DNA of 64,000 nucleotides from Promethearchaeota archaeon. Its GTDB lineage: Archaea > Asgardarchaeota > Lokiarchaeia > Helarchaeales > RDOG01. Within the stretch, counting starts at the first letter, position 1, and the number at the start of each line of letters is the position of its first letter. Below, piece after piece: positions 34,478 through 43,081 of the stretch. The notes under the pieces were generated by a model that saw nothing but the letters and a program-made list of their open reading frames with translations, was not told the DNA's origin and searched no databases. The translations under genes and the position numbers were made by a program. The stretch spans positions 124,001 to 188,000 of the forward strand of contig RDOG01000003.1 in NCBI GenBank assembly GCA_011365055.1, written 5' to 3'.

Positions 34478-35041
34478 ATGATAATAACTGAAAAGAAACC
34501 TTTTGAAGAAGTTAAAAAACAAATTGATAAATATAACAACATTTATGTAGTTTCATGCGGCGACTGTTGTGCAGTGTGTAAAACTGGTGGAACGGAAGGT
34601 GCTAAGGAAATAATTGAAAAAATTCAAGCTGAAACAGGAAAAAAAATTCCTGAAGCTATTGTTATAGAAGCGCCTTGCGATGGAAGAGTATTAAAAAGAG
34701 ATATTAAAAGAGTAGAAGAGCAAATTAAAAAGTCTGATGCCATTCTAGCGCTAACTTGCGGACTCGGAGCACAATCTATCCATAATCTAACTGGAAAATT
34801 CGTGGTTCCTGCTTTAAATACAAAATATATGGGGATTATTGAAGGATTTGGCACGGGTAAAGCAGTATGTTTCGGATGTGATACTTGTGTCCTTGTTGAA
34901 AATGATGATGTATGTCCTTATGCTCAAAAACAGAAGTGCACCAAATGCGGAAGAGTTAATGCTTCTGATGCGAAAATGTGCGATCAGTGCGGGAATGCAA
35001 GTTTTGATAAATTAGAAATAGAATCCTGTAAGATCATGTAA
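34478..35041 (+). CDS. MetV-like zinc/Fe-S protein (methylene-THF reductase C-terminal family) with added zinc ribbon
   Basis: 187 residues. It starts MIITEKKPFEEVKKQIDKYN, then VVSCGDCCAVCKTGG, VIEAPCDGRVLKRDI, ILALTCGLGAQSI and VPALNTKYMGIIEGFG, then CFGCDTCVL. This is the pattern of the MetV/MTHFR-C family that assists methylenetetrahydrofolate reductase in acetogens and other anaerobes. The usual family ending with LLNGPCGG is missing; instead there is a small zinc ribbon, CTKCGRVNASDAKMCDQCGN. No MetF gene is nearby. Role in one-carbon transfer (Wood-Ljungdahl pathway) is inferred from the family. Confidence 0.75.
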   Translation: MIITEKKPFEEVKKQIDKYNNIYVVSCGDCCAVCKTGGTEGAKEIIEKIQAETGKKIPEAIVIEAPCDGRVLKRDIKRVEEQIKKSDAILALTCGLGAQSIHNLTGKFVVPALNTKYMGIIEGFGTGKAVCFGCDTCVLVENDDVCPYAQKQKCTKCGRVNASDAKMCDQCGNASFDKLEIESCKIM

Positions 35042-35219
35042 ATTTTTTATAATCTAACAGAACTATAACCTATTTCTCTATTTTTTTTGTTTAATTTTAA
35101 ATTTTCTTTCTAGTTTCTCATTTCAAAAAGTTTATCTTTAGGCTTTTTAATAAATATTTTCAGAAAGAAAAATATTATTCTTAAGTTTTAGGATTGAAAG
35201 AGAATAATGGTAATGTTCA

Positions 35220-35717
35220 ATGGAAAATGACCAGGAAACTGAGGAAATCACTAAGTTAGTCATCGGATATGGAACTTTTATCATAAAATCTGCAAATGGA
35301 GATGTAAGATTCAATAAGATCGGTGTAGCAAAGATTAAAGATTTTTTTAGGTTGTATCACCCAAGATTTCAACACCTTTTTGGATATTGGTATCCATTTG
35401 CAATTGAAAAAAAACACGCTTCCTTCAAAGCTTTAGTTTATGAAGTTACCGAAAAAGATTTAGTTAGCTTGGATGAATATGAGGGAGTTCCAGGTTTGTT
35501 CCAAAGAATTACATGTAACATAAGTTTACATGGTGAGGATAAAGAAGCAGAATTATATATTCCTTCAGACTATACTCAGATAAGATTACGGGAAGATATT
35601 GATGAATATTTTTCAGAGAGGGAAAAAAAAGAACTTTATAAAAGAGATTATTGGTTGGAATATTTACAGATTCATCATAAATATTTGGAAGATCTCTATC
35701 CCGAATTGTTTATATGA
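35220..35717 (+). CDS. AIG2/gamma-glutamylcyclotransferase-like protein
   Basis: 165 residues. LVIGYGTFII matches the N-terminal YGT motif of the GGCT/AIG2 fold. ASFKALVYEVTEKDLVSLDE leads into YEGVPGLFQRITCNI; the Glu in LDEYEG is the catalytic acid position in this family. These enzymes act on gamma-glutamyl amine or peptide bonds; the actual substrate is unknown. The usual sequence between the YGT and the LDEYE block is longer here. It stands alone, 178 bases after the MetV-like gene and 110 bases before trpS. Confidence 0.72.
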   Translation: MENDQETEEITKLVIGYGTFIIKSANGDVRFNKIGVAKIKDFFRLYHPRFQHLFGYWYPFAIEKKHASFKALVYEVTEKDLVSLDEYEGVPGLFQRITCNISLHGEDKEAELYIPSDYTQIRLREDIDEYFSEREKKELYKRDYWLEYLQIHHKYLEDLYPELFI

Positions 35718-35827
35718 ATTTTTTATATATTTTCAATTCTTCTAGGGAAGAAAAAAGTTAATAGTTTATTTCTTTAAAGTCAACATTAAAGGAATTTGCA
35801 AGGTGTATTGATATTTTCAAGCTCGAC

Positions 35828-36886
35828 ATGGAACTAGATGAGGATTCAATGCGTTTAATTGATCAATTTGGAGTAAGTTTGATAGATCCAGATGAGATTA
35901 AAAATACCAAAGTTAATGAAATAACTTTTTTCAGACGCGGTGTTATATTTGGTCATCAAGGTCTCGATTTAATCATAAAAGCAATAAATGAAAAAAAACC
36001 GTGGGCAGTTATGTCAGGAATTAAACCGTCAGGATCTTTCCACATCGGCTCTTTTATGACTGCATCTGAAATCATTGCGCTTCAAAAAATTGGCGCACGA
36101 GCTTATTATTGTATTGCAGATATTGAAAGTTGGGAAGATAATGGGATTACTTTTGAAGAATCCATTAATGATACTGTTGATAATTTAGCAGATGTTTTAG
36201 CGTTGGGTTTAGATATTAAAAGAGCATATATCTGGAGACAAAGTGAAGAAGATATAGTAAAAAAAACACCATATATTATTTCTAAATTTATAACTACAAA
36301 TATGATGAAAGGAATTTATGGCGATAAATCATTCGGCATGTACATGGCTAATTTAGTTCAAGTTGGAGATATTCTATTACCTCAAATAAAAGATGAACCA
36401 ATGCCAACCATAGTTCCCGTCGGAATTGATCAGGCTCCGCATCTCCGCTTGACCCGTGATCTTACGAAAAAATATTCCGAAAAATTTTTTCTGCCAGCAG
36501 CAAGTTTTCATTTTCTTTTAGCTGGATTAGATGGTTCTCCAAAAATGTCAAAGCGATACCCAAATAGCTATTTTACATTTAACGAACCAATAAAGTCAAT
36601 CAAGAAAAAAATCATGAATGCATTCACAGGTGGAAGAGATACAGTTCAAGAACAACGGGAAAAAGGTGGAATTCCAGAAATTTGCATGGTTTTGAAATTG
36701 GAATATTTTCTTTTCGTGGAAGATGATAAATATATTGCTGATTGTTATAAAAAATGTAAAGCTGGAGAACTCCTATGTGGTGATCATAAGAATAAATGTG
36801 TAGAAATAGTAACTAAGTTTATTGAAGAACATAAAAAGAAAAAAGAAAAGTTAATTGATACTGCACGTGAAATTTTAAACCTTTAA
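35828..36886 (+). CDS. trpS: Tryptophanyl-tRNA synthetase
   Basis: A 352-residue class I synthetase of the archaeal/eukaryal type. The HIGH motif appears as KPSGSFHIGSFMTASE. GIDQAPHLRLTRDL is the tryptophan/ATP pocket, and the KMSKS-like motif is SPKMSKRYPNSYF. An N-terminal extension of about 60 residues (residues 1-62) precedes the catalytic core, as in other archaeal TrpRS. The C-terminal helical domain with a CKAGELLCGDHKNKC stretch fits anticodon binding. It charges tRNA-Trp. Confidence 0.9.
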   Translation: MELDEDSMRLIDQFGVSLIDPDEIKNTKVNEITFFRRGVIFGHQGLDLIIKAINEKKPWAVMSGIKPSGSFHIGSFMTASEIIALQKIGARAYYCIADIESWEDNGITFEESINDTVDNLADVLALGLDIKRAYIWRQSEEDIVKKTPYIISKFITTNMMKGIYGDKSFGMYMANLVQVGDILLPQIKDEPMPTIVPVGIDQAPHLRLTRDLTKKYSEKFFLPAASFHFLLAGLDGSPKMSKRYPNSYFTFNEPIKSIKKKIMNAFTGGRDTVQEQREKGGIPEICMVLKLEYFLFVEDDKYIADCYKKCKAGELLCGDHKNKCVEIVTKFIEEHKKKKEKLIDTAREILNL

Positions 36887-36977
36887 ATTAACTTAAAAAA
36901 TAAATAATTATTTAGAAATTTTTTATAGTCTCCATGTAATACTCGGATATATTTAATGGAAAACTCAATCTTATTTC

Positions 36978-37331
36978 ATGCAAACCAAAGATATTGAAAG
37001 AAAAATGCAGACCTTGCACTATAGATTAAATGCATATAATTCAATTAAGGGAACTATCTTACTAAGAGATAACGGATTACATATTTCGTCTACCATTAAA
37101 AAACCTGAAAGTCTAAAATTAGCTGCAATATTCGCTGGAATGTTCAAAACCGTAAAAAGAATAGAAGACGTTGATGAAGCTCAATTTCGATTAAATAATG
37201 GATTAAGCCTTTATATGAAAGAATTACCCTCTAAAAAAGTTATCTTGACTGCTTTATCTGATGAACCCAACTCACGAAATGTCAAGGCACTTATGAACTT
37301 TTATTCAAGAATGTTCCAAAACATCTTTTAA
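36978..37331 (+). CDS. Roadblock/LC7-like protein
   Basis: 117 residues. The block NSIKGTILLRDNGLHISSTI, then LKLAAIFAGMFKTVKRIEDV, then YMKELPSKKVILTALSDEPN, follows the roadblock/LC7 fold pattern (helix, strand pair with G-x-x-I/V-S, helix, three strands). In Asgard archaea roadblock proteins are numerous and are thought to act with small Ras-like GTPases, as regulators or scaffolds; no GTPase gene is in this window. A single domain with no extension. Confidence 0.68.
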   Translation: MQTKDIERKMQTLHYRLNAYNSIKGTILLRDNGLHISSTIKKPESLKLAAIFAGMFKTVKRIEDVDEAQFRLNNGLSLYMKELPSKKVILTALSDEPNSRNVKALMNFYSRMFQNIF

Positions 37332-37367
37332 GTAACTTTATTACATTCTAATCTTATATATATTTAG

Positions 37368-38189
37368 ATGAAACATGTAATCTCAGCCTCGAGAAGGACG
37401 GATATTCCTGCATTTTACCTAGATTGGATGATAGATCGCTTAAAAAAGGGTTATGTAAAGGTAAAAAATCCCTTTTATCCTGCCCAAGTGTCAACGGTAT
37501 CCCTTAAAAAAGAGGAAGTTCATTCAATTATCTTATGGAGCAAGGATTTTTCCAAATTTTTAAACAAAATATCAGAATTTTCTGAATATAACTTGTTTTT
37601 CCATTTCACAATAAATGATTGTCAAGAATTAGAGCCCAATATCCCCAGCTTAAACCAGAGATTGTTACAAATGAAAAAATTAGTGGCTGAATTCGACCCT
37701 AAAGTCATTCGGTGGCGATTTGATCCCATTGTATTTTGGAAGGAAAATGGTGAAATTAAGAATAATCTTAGGAGCTTTGATAAAATTTTGGAAACCATGG
37801 TAAATTTGGGGCTGAAAGAATGCTTTTTTAGTTTTGCTACATGGTATGATAAATGTAAGAAGCGAGCAATTCGAAATAAATTTGAATATTTAGTTCCTAC
37901 AAAGAAAAAAAGATTAAAAATAACCAAACAACTTGCCGATAAATGCAAAGAGAAAAATATGGTTATGTTAGCTTGTTGTAATGACGATCTTATTGCGATT
38001 AAAAACGTTGAAAAAGGGCATTGCATTGATGGTGAATTATTATCAAGATTATTTAAGGAAAAATGTAGCGTTGCAAGATATGCTACCAGAGAAACTTGCG
38101 GTTGTACAGCAAACAAAGATATTGGAAATTATAACGAACAAATTTGTCATCATTCTTGTTTATATTGCTATGCAAATCCAAAAATTTAA
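37368..38189 (+). CDS. DUF1848 family protein
   Basis: 273 residues. SASRRTDIPAFYLDWMIDRL, VKNPFYPAQVSTVSL and IILWSKDFSKFL are diagnostic for DUF1848. RWRFDPIVFW and a C-terminal Cys cluster (CGCTANKDIG then CHHSCLYCYANPK) complete the family. The cluster at the C-terminus looks able to bind an Fe-S or zinc centre, and the family is thought to be related to radical SAM-like proteins. Biochemistry is not established. Its 3' end is partly repeated, in decayed form, at 39131-39170. Confidence 0.82.
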   Translation: MKHVISASRRTDIPAFYLDWMIDRLKKGYVKVKNPFYPAQVSTVSLKKEEVHSIILWSKDFSKFLNKISEFSEYNLFFHFTINDCQELEPNIPSLNQRLLQMKKLVAEFDPKVIRWRFDPIVFWKENGEIKNNLRSFDKILETMVNLGLKECFFSFATWYDKCKKRAIRNKFEYLVPTKKKRLKITKQLADKCKEKNMVMLACCNDDLIAIKNVEKGHCIDGELLSRLFKEKCSVARYATRETCGCTANKDIGNYNEQICHHSCLYCYANPKI

Positions 38190-38304
38190 AATAACTTATA
38201 TATATAACACATTTAATTGGGAATCTTTTATTTAATCAAAATTAAAAAAAAAATATTGTTATTGGATGATACATAATTAATAATCCGTTAATAATTTGTA
38301 GGAA

Positions 38305-39105
38305 GTGGTGGAATTTATTAGAAAAAAACAAAAATTTATCTTATTTTGTTTAGCAATAATTCTAAGTATAGGATTTCAGATATCAATACCAACTGTTCAA
38401 GCTTCACCTTCTGATTCATATAAGATAGGAATTGGACAAGGATTCATTATTGAATGTACCTTTTCTCTATGGCCACTGGTAAATCAAGGTAAACAATGGA
38501 AATATCAAATAATTGCTATGAATAATACTTTTTTGAATAATACTTATACAGGTTTGATATGGCTTGATGTTATTTATGGGAAATCATGGTATAGAAATTC
38601 TAGTTCAGATCCTTGGACATTAATTACAGTTCCTACTGATATCATAATAATGGGTAGATATAATGGCTCTAATTATGGATTCTCATATGATGGTGGGTTA
38701 CCAGGACCAAATTTAGCATGTACAAATTTAACAGCATATTTTACTTTTGAAAATTCTTCTTTATCTTCAAATACAGTCTTGAACATAAATAATTCTGCGT
38801 GGAATGGATTAAATTTTTCATATTGGAGAGGCTATACCGATGGTACAGGAGCTAATTTAAATGATTATAAAATCAATGAAACTTTAGAACCAAACACTTA
38901 TGTTGTTGAACAAAGAAATTATTACACATGGAATGGCTCGAATTGGGAGATTGCTCAATCATTCGAAATGATAAGCTTGTTTGATACGAATACTAATTCC
39001 CCTCCCATACCTGGATTTACAATGGTTTTAATTATTACTAGTGTTACTTGTTTGATATCTTTAGCTTTCGTTTGGAAAAAAGTAAAATTCAATGAATCAA
39101 AATAA
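38305..39105 (+). CDS. Secreted or surface-anchored protein with IPGF-type C-terminal signal
   Basis: 266 residues. An N-terminal signal peptide (KKQKFILFCLAIILSIGFQI with cleavage likely after VQA) is followed by a beta-rich domain with many N-x-S/T sequons. The end is PPIPGFTMVLIITSVTCLIS then AFVWKKVKF. A Pro-Gly-Phe motif, one transmembrane helix and a basic tail is the architecture of archaeal PGF-CTERM-like sorting signals. The gene lies between the DUF1848 gene and a decayed copy of the DUF1848 3' end. GTG start at 38305 or 38308. Function unknown. Confidence 0.65.
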   Translation: MVEFIRKKQKFILFCLAIILSIGFQISIPTVQASPSDSYKIGIGQGFIIECTFSLWPLVNQGKQWKYQIIAMNNTFLNNTYTGLIWLDVIYGKSWYRNSSSDPWTLITVPTDIIIMGRYNGSNYGFSYDGGLPGPNLACTNLTAYFTFENSSLSSNTVLNINNSAWNGLNFSYWRGYTDGTGANLNDYKINETLEPNTYVVEQRNYYTWNGSNWEIAQSFEMISLFDTNTNSPPIPGFTMVLIITSVTCLISLAFVWKKVKFNESK

Positions 39106-39130
39106 GATTGGTCACCAAGTTAAGCACATT

Positions 39131-39170
39131 ATCATTATTCTTTTTTATATTACTATGCAAATCCAAAAAT
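39131..39170 (+). pseudogene. Decayed copy of the 3' end of the DUF1848 gene
   Basis: This stretch matches 38148-38180 closely: TATATTACTATGCAAATCC against TATATTGCTATGCAAATCC, followed in both by TTATATATAAC. Translated in the matching frame it reads YHYSFLYYYANPKI against CHHSCLYCYANPKI, so each Cys codon of the original has become Phe or Tyr. The rest of the gene is absent upstream of it; instead the secreted protein gene at 38305-39105 lies between the copies. It is a remnant of a local duplication. Confidence 0.6.
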
Positions 39171-39584
39171 CTATTTTTTTTTATATATAACGGTTTACGG
39201 TGATGTTGCATTATCATTTTAAACTTTAGATTAATTTTCTTTGGATTTTAAATACAACAGTATAGATATATATCAATTAATTATTATTTACCAAAAATGC
39301 TAAAATTAACACTCAATACTTTCTTCTTAATTTTCTTGACGGATTCATAACAATCAGGTAAGATTTTATCTATTGATTCTTTTCTATTGCATTTATTAAC
39401 TATAATAACTACATTTGAGCCCTGAAAGGAGCATTTTCACAAGTTTTTAAATAATACTAGTCTCATTATAAACTTAAGATATAGATTAAAACATTAGGAT
39501 ATGTGTGAATTTAGCATTGATGTCTTCTTTACTCGGTAATCAACAATTAAAATTACTTTAAAAACAAGTAATTTCACGCCTTAT
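39171..39584. other. Gene-poor A+T-rich stretch
   Basis: I see no convincing gene here. It begins with the end of the DUF1848 duplication and continues as A+T-rich sequence with many stops in all frames. No tRNA fold, array or long inverted repeat was found. Two T-rich runs near 39173-39190 could end the transcript of the surface protein gene. Confidence 0.4.
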
Positions 39585-39836
39585 ATGAAATTGTCCTCTA
39601 TTTTGTTATTAATTAGTTATAATCGAATAAGAAAAGCACTTTTTAAAAGAAATCTATTAAATAATGAATGGCGTAAAAAATGGCGTGAAGAACGAAATCG
39701 AGAGGATAAAAGCAATCCTGAGAACGAATTATATTTAAAACAAATAATAGATGTTTTTCGGAAAAAAATTTCTAATGAAATTACATTAAAAATAAGTCTT
39801 AGAATTATAAATATCAAAAATATACATTCACCGTAA
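39585..39836 (+). CDS. Doubtful small open reading frame, basic
   Basis: 83 residues, very basic (WRKKWREERNREDKSNPENE). No ribosome binding site is visible and there is no recognised family. It lies in an otherwise empty 930-base gap, and the antisense strand has a similar-sized open frame, so it may be chance. Kept only because the gap is unusually large and the composition is not random Lys/Asn-rich noise. Confidence 0.2.
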   Translation: MKLSSILLLISYNRIRKALFKRNLLNNEWRKKWREERNREDKSNPENELYLKQIIDVFRKKISNEITLKISLRIINIKNIHSP

Positions 39837-39933
39837 TATTTATAAAAAAAAAGATCGGAGTCTTAAAAATCTAATCGAGTTCAAGTAAAAAGATTTATTT
39901 AGAAGTTTTTACTCCATAATAATAATATCATTT

Positions 39934-40037
39934 TAGGTGAATAAAATGAGGGTTTGCGAAATTAGGTAACAGTAATAAACTCTTTTTATTAAAATATATT
40001 AGCCCTCATTCTCGACGATATACTTTTGGAGATGATT
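39934..40037 (+). promoter_or_regulatory. IleRS leader with short peptide frame and inverted repeat
   Basis: A good AGGTGA site (39935-39940) precedes a very short frame at 39946-39969 encoding MRVCEIR and a stop. The 8-base sequence around its start, AATGAGGG (39945-39952), is exactly complementary to CCCTCATT at 40003-40010. The ribosome binding site for ileS (GGAG at 40028-40031) follows. A ribosome on the leader would prevent or permit the hairpin. A leader peptide with Ile near its end, in front of the Ile synthetase gene, suggests translation-dependent control, but archaeal attenuation of this kind is not established. Confidence 0.4.
39946..39969 (+). CDS. Possible leader peptide upstream of ileS
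   Basis: Seven residues, MRVCEIR, with an AGGTGA ribosome binding site five bases upstream of the ATG. The quality of that site is as good as those of the real genes nearby, which is the only reason to list it. Its start codon is inside one arm of the inverted repeat that ends at 40010. Confidence 0.35.
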   Translation: MRVCEIR

Positions 40038-40041
40038 TTAT

Positions 40042-43020
40042 ATGACGGTAAAGGAATTACCTAAACGAGTGAATGTTATAGAATTAGAAGATAGAATTTT
40101 AAAATTTTGGGAAGATAATAAGATATTTCACAAAGTATGGGAAATAACGAAAGATCTTCCTGATTGGAAATTTATTGATGGACCTCCCTACACGACTGGA
40201 AACATACATTTAGGAACTGCTTGGAATAAGATATTGAAAGATTTGGTCATACGATATAAGATGCTTGAGAAGAAAAATCTCGTGCGTATTAACCCAGGTT
40301 ATGACATGCATGGGTTGCCCATCGAAGTTATTGTGGAAAAGGAATTAAAGATTTCCAATAAAAAACAGATTGAAGAATTTGGCATCGAAAATTTCGTAAA
40401 TCGCTGTCGAAGTTTTGCGGAGACCAATTTATGGGCCATGAATGATCAATTTAAACGACTTGGGTGTTTTTATGATTGGGAAAAGCCTTATATGACCGTT
40501 CATAATAAATATATCGAAGGGATTTGGTGGGCATTAAAGAAAGCATTTGAAAAAGGTTATTTATATAAAGGAGCGAAACCGTTAAACACGTGTCCTCGCT
40601 GTGAAACCGCTTTAGCAAAACATGAATATGAATATTATAATGTAAAAGATTATGCTCTATTTGTTAAATTTCCGATCAAAGGTAAGAAGAATGAATACTT
40701 GATCATATTTACGACCACTCCGTGGACATTACCTGCGAATCTTGCTGTAATGGTCAATCCTACATATAAATACGTTAAATGTAAGGTTGACAATGAAACT
40801 TGGATAGTCGCTCATCAATTAACAACTTTCATTGTTAGTTTATTGGAAAAACAATTTGAAATTGTAGGCGAATTATTAGGTGAAGAATTAGAAGGATTAA
40901 GATATGAATATCCTTTAGCAAAAGAGATACCAAGAAATGTCGAATTTGAAAAGGAAAACGATAAAGTTCATACGATTGTCCTGAGTGAAGAATTTGTTAC
41001 GGTAGATAAAGGTGGAACTGGATTAGTTCATTGTGCTCCTGGTCATGGGGCAGAAGATTTTACAGCAGCGGGTCCACAATCAAAATATGGAATTCCTGCA
41101 TTTTCTCCTCTTGATCCCTCTGGAACGTTTACAGAGGAGGGGGGAAAGTATAAAGGACAATTTATAAAAAAAGCAGATCCTTTAATAGTTGAGGATCTAA
41201 AAAAGAAAGGTTTGGTTCTTTCTGACGATGCTCTAGAGCATGAGTATGCACATTGTTGGCGTTGTAAATCTGCGTTAATATATCGTACAGTTCCTCAATG
41301 GTTTTTCAAGATGAGTGCTTTAAATGATTTAATGGTTGAAGAAAATAAAAAAATTTATTGGCAACCAGAATTTGCAGGACGTTGGTTTGAGAATTGGATC
41401 CAGAATTTGATGGATTGGTGCATCAGTCGGCAACGATATTGGGGTACACCATTATCAATCTGGGAATGTGATAAGTGTGATGACGTAGAAGTTATTGGTT
41501 CGGTAGATGAATTGAAGAAAAAAGTTAAAAATGTACCAGATGATCTTCACAGACCATGGATTGATGAAATTACGTGGAAATGCAAATGTGGTGGTACGAA
41601 GAAAAGGATTCCTGATGTTTTAGATGTTTGGTTAGATTCTGGGTCAGGTGAGTGGAGTGTCTATCCATCCGTTGATCGGGCAAACGACTATGATAGCTGG
41701 GAAATTGGAGATTTCATACTTGAGGGAAAAGACCAAATTCGTGGTTGGTTCAATACTTTGACTAGTTCAAGCATTGTTGCAACTGAACATCGAGCATTTA
41801 ATAAATGTTACATGCATGGATTCGTTATGGATGAGCAAGGACGTCCCATGAGTAAGTCAATAGGAAATGTAATTGCGCCAAATGATTTAATACAAGAATT
41901 TGGATCTGAAGCACTTCGGTTCTACTCTATTAGGAGCACTGCGCCAGGTGAAGATATGAAATTCGTTCCAAGCGAATTTAAAGATACCGCACGAATGTTA
42001 AATATTCTCTATAATACATATGTATTTGCAACTACCTTTATGAAAATGGCTGATTTTAAACCTGAACTCGGAAAATTAAATAAATTACCGTTGGAATCAG
42101 AAGATAAATGGATACTTTCACGAGTTAACTCCTTAACTGTTAGAATGAATCAACGTATTAATGAATATCATTTACCAAAAATTCCCAAGTTATTACAACG
42201 ATTTGTGTTAGATGACTTGAGTAGATGGTACATAAGAATTGTAAGGGATAGAATTGGAAGAGATGCAGCAGATGATACGAAAAATACAGCATTAAATTGC
42301 TTATATTATGTGTTAAAAAAGTTCTTAATATTAGCACATCCTGTTATACCGTGTCTCACTGAAGAATTTTACCAATATATGGTATTACCGGTTGAACCTG
42401 ACCTTCCAGAAAGTATTCAATTGCTTACATGGCCAGAAGTTGATAAGAAACTGATAAATAAAGAACTAGAAGCGGCTGCAGAGATTGCTAAGCAAGTAGT
42501 TGAAACTGTGCTTTTCATTAGACAAGAGGAAAATATTAAGACAAGATATCCATGTTTGAATGTTTACATTAAAATGAAAAAAGATATTCCTAAATTAAAG
42601 GATTTTCTTAACATCATATCAAATCAAGCTAACGTGAAAAATACAGAAATAACAAAGGATTTTCCAAGGTCAAAATTCATAAAAGTCAAGGAAATCACAG
42701 AAGCAGAGATCGCATTGGATACGGAAGTTACAGAAGAATTAGAAACAGAGAGGATATTAGGTGAGATTCGAAGAAATATCCAACAAACTAGAAAGAAAAA
42801 CAAATTTCACGTCAAAGATTATATAGATATTGTAGTTATAAGTAGTGATAAAAAAATCATCGATTCAATAAGCGTATTATCGGAGAATTTACAACAAAAA
42901 ATTGGTGCAAAAAATCTAGAATTAACAACGAAACTGCCTGATAAAGCCAAAAATTGGAAAATCAAGGGCTCTGTGACTATTGATAAAATAAAAATAGACT
43001 TTCGCTTTCAGAAAGCCTAA
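40042..43020 (+). CDS. ileS: Isoleucyl-tRNA synthetase
   Basis: A 992-residue class I synthetase. The HIGH motif is PPYTTGNIHLGTAWNKILKD. The editing (CP1) domain is present, with TTTPWTLPANLAVMVNP and GLVHCAPGHGAEDF, so mischarged Val-tRNA can be hydrolysed. WCISRQRYWGTPL and the KMSKS-like GRPMSKSIGNVIAPNDL follow. The C-terminal anticodon domain runs from about residue 660. Zinc-binding Cys pairs (CPRCETA, CWRCKSA, CDKC) are present. It matches the archaeal/eukaryal-like type. GGAG at 40028-40031 sits 10 bases before the ATG. A structured leader precedes it. Confidence 0.95.
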   Translation: MTVKELPKRVNVIELEDRILKFWEDNKIFHKVWEITKDLPDWKFIDGPPYTTGNIHLGTAWNKILKDLVIRYKMLEKKNLVRINPGYDMHGLPIEVIVEKELKISNKKQIEEFGIENFVNRCRSFAETNLWAMNDQFKRLGCFYDWEKPYMTVHNKYIEGIWWALKKAFEKGYLYKGAKPLNTCPRCETALAKHEYEYYNVKDYALFVKFPIKGKKNEYLIIFTTTPWTLPANLAVMVNPTYKYVKCKVDNETWIVAHQLTTFIVSLLEKQFEIVGELLGEELEGLRYEYPLAKEIPRNVEFEKENDKVHTIVLSEEFVTVDKGGTGLVHCAPGHGAEDFTAAGPQSKYGIPAFSPLDPSGTFTEEGGKYKGQFIKKADPLIVEDLKKKGLVLSDDALEHEYAHCWRCKSALIYRTVPQWFFKMSALNDLMVEENKKIYWQPEFAGRWFENWIQNLMDWCISRQRYWGTPLSIWECDKCDDVEVIGSVDELKKKVKNVPDDLHRPWIDEITWKCKCGGTKKRIPDVLDVWLDSGSGEWSVYPSVDRANDYDSWEIGDFILEGKDQIRGWFNTLTSSSIVATEHRAFNKCYMHGFVMDEQGRPMSKSIGNVIAPNDLIQEFGSEALRFYSIRSTAPGEDMKFVPSEFKDTARMLNILYNTYVFATTFMKMADFKPELGKLNKLPLESEDKWILSRVNSLTVRMNQRINEYHLPKIPKLLQRFVLDDLSRWYIRIVRDRIGRDAADDTKNTALNCLYYVLKKFLILAHPVIPCLTEEFYQYMVLPVEPDLPESIQLLTWPEVDKKLINKELEAAAEIAKQVVETVLFIRQEENIKTRYPCLNVYIKMKKDIPKLKDFLNIISNQANVKNTEITKDFPRSKFIKVKEITEAEIALDTEVTEELETERILGEIRRNIQQTRKKNKFHVKDYIDIVVISSDKKIIDSISVLSENLQQKIGAKNLELTTKLPDKAKNWKIKGSVTIDKIKIDFRFQKA

Positions 43021-43081
43021 TTTCTTTCTTTTTCATCAGAAAAAATTCATATGAAATAAAGAAAAAAAAAGTATAAAGTTT

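Noticed and set aside
22133..39582. Shared TTTCACGCCT 10-mer just ahead of two starts (22148 and 39585), with similar GTTTCACGC at 46491
   Set aside because: Repeated 10-mers are expected by chance in 64 kb, and one of the two following frames is doubtful. No regulatory claim made.
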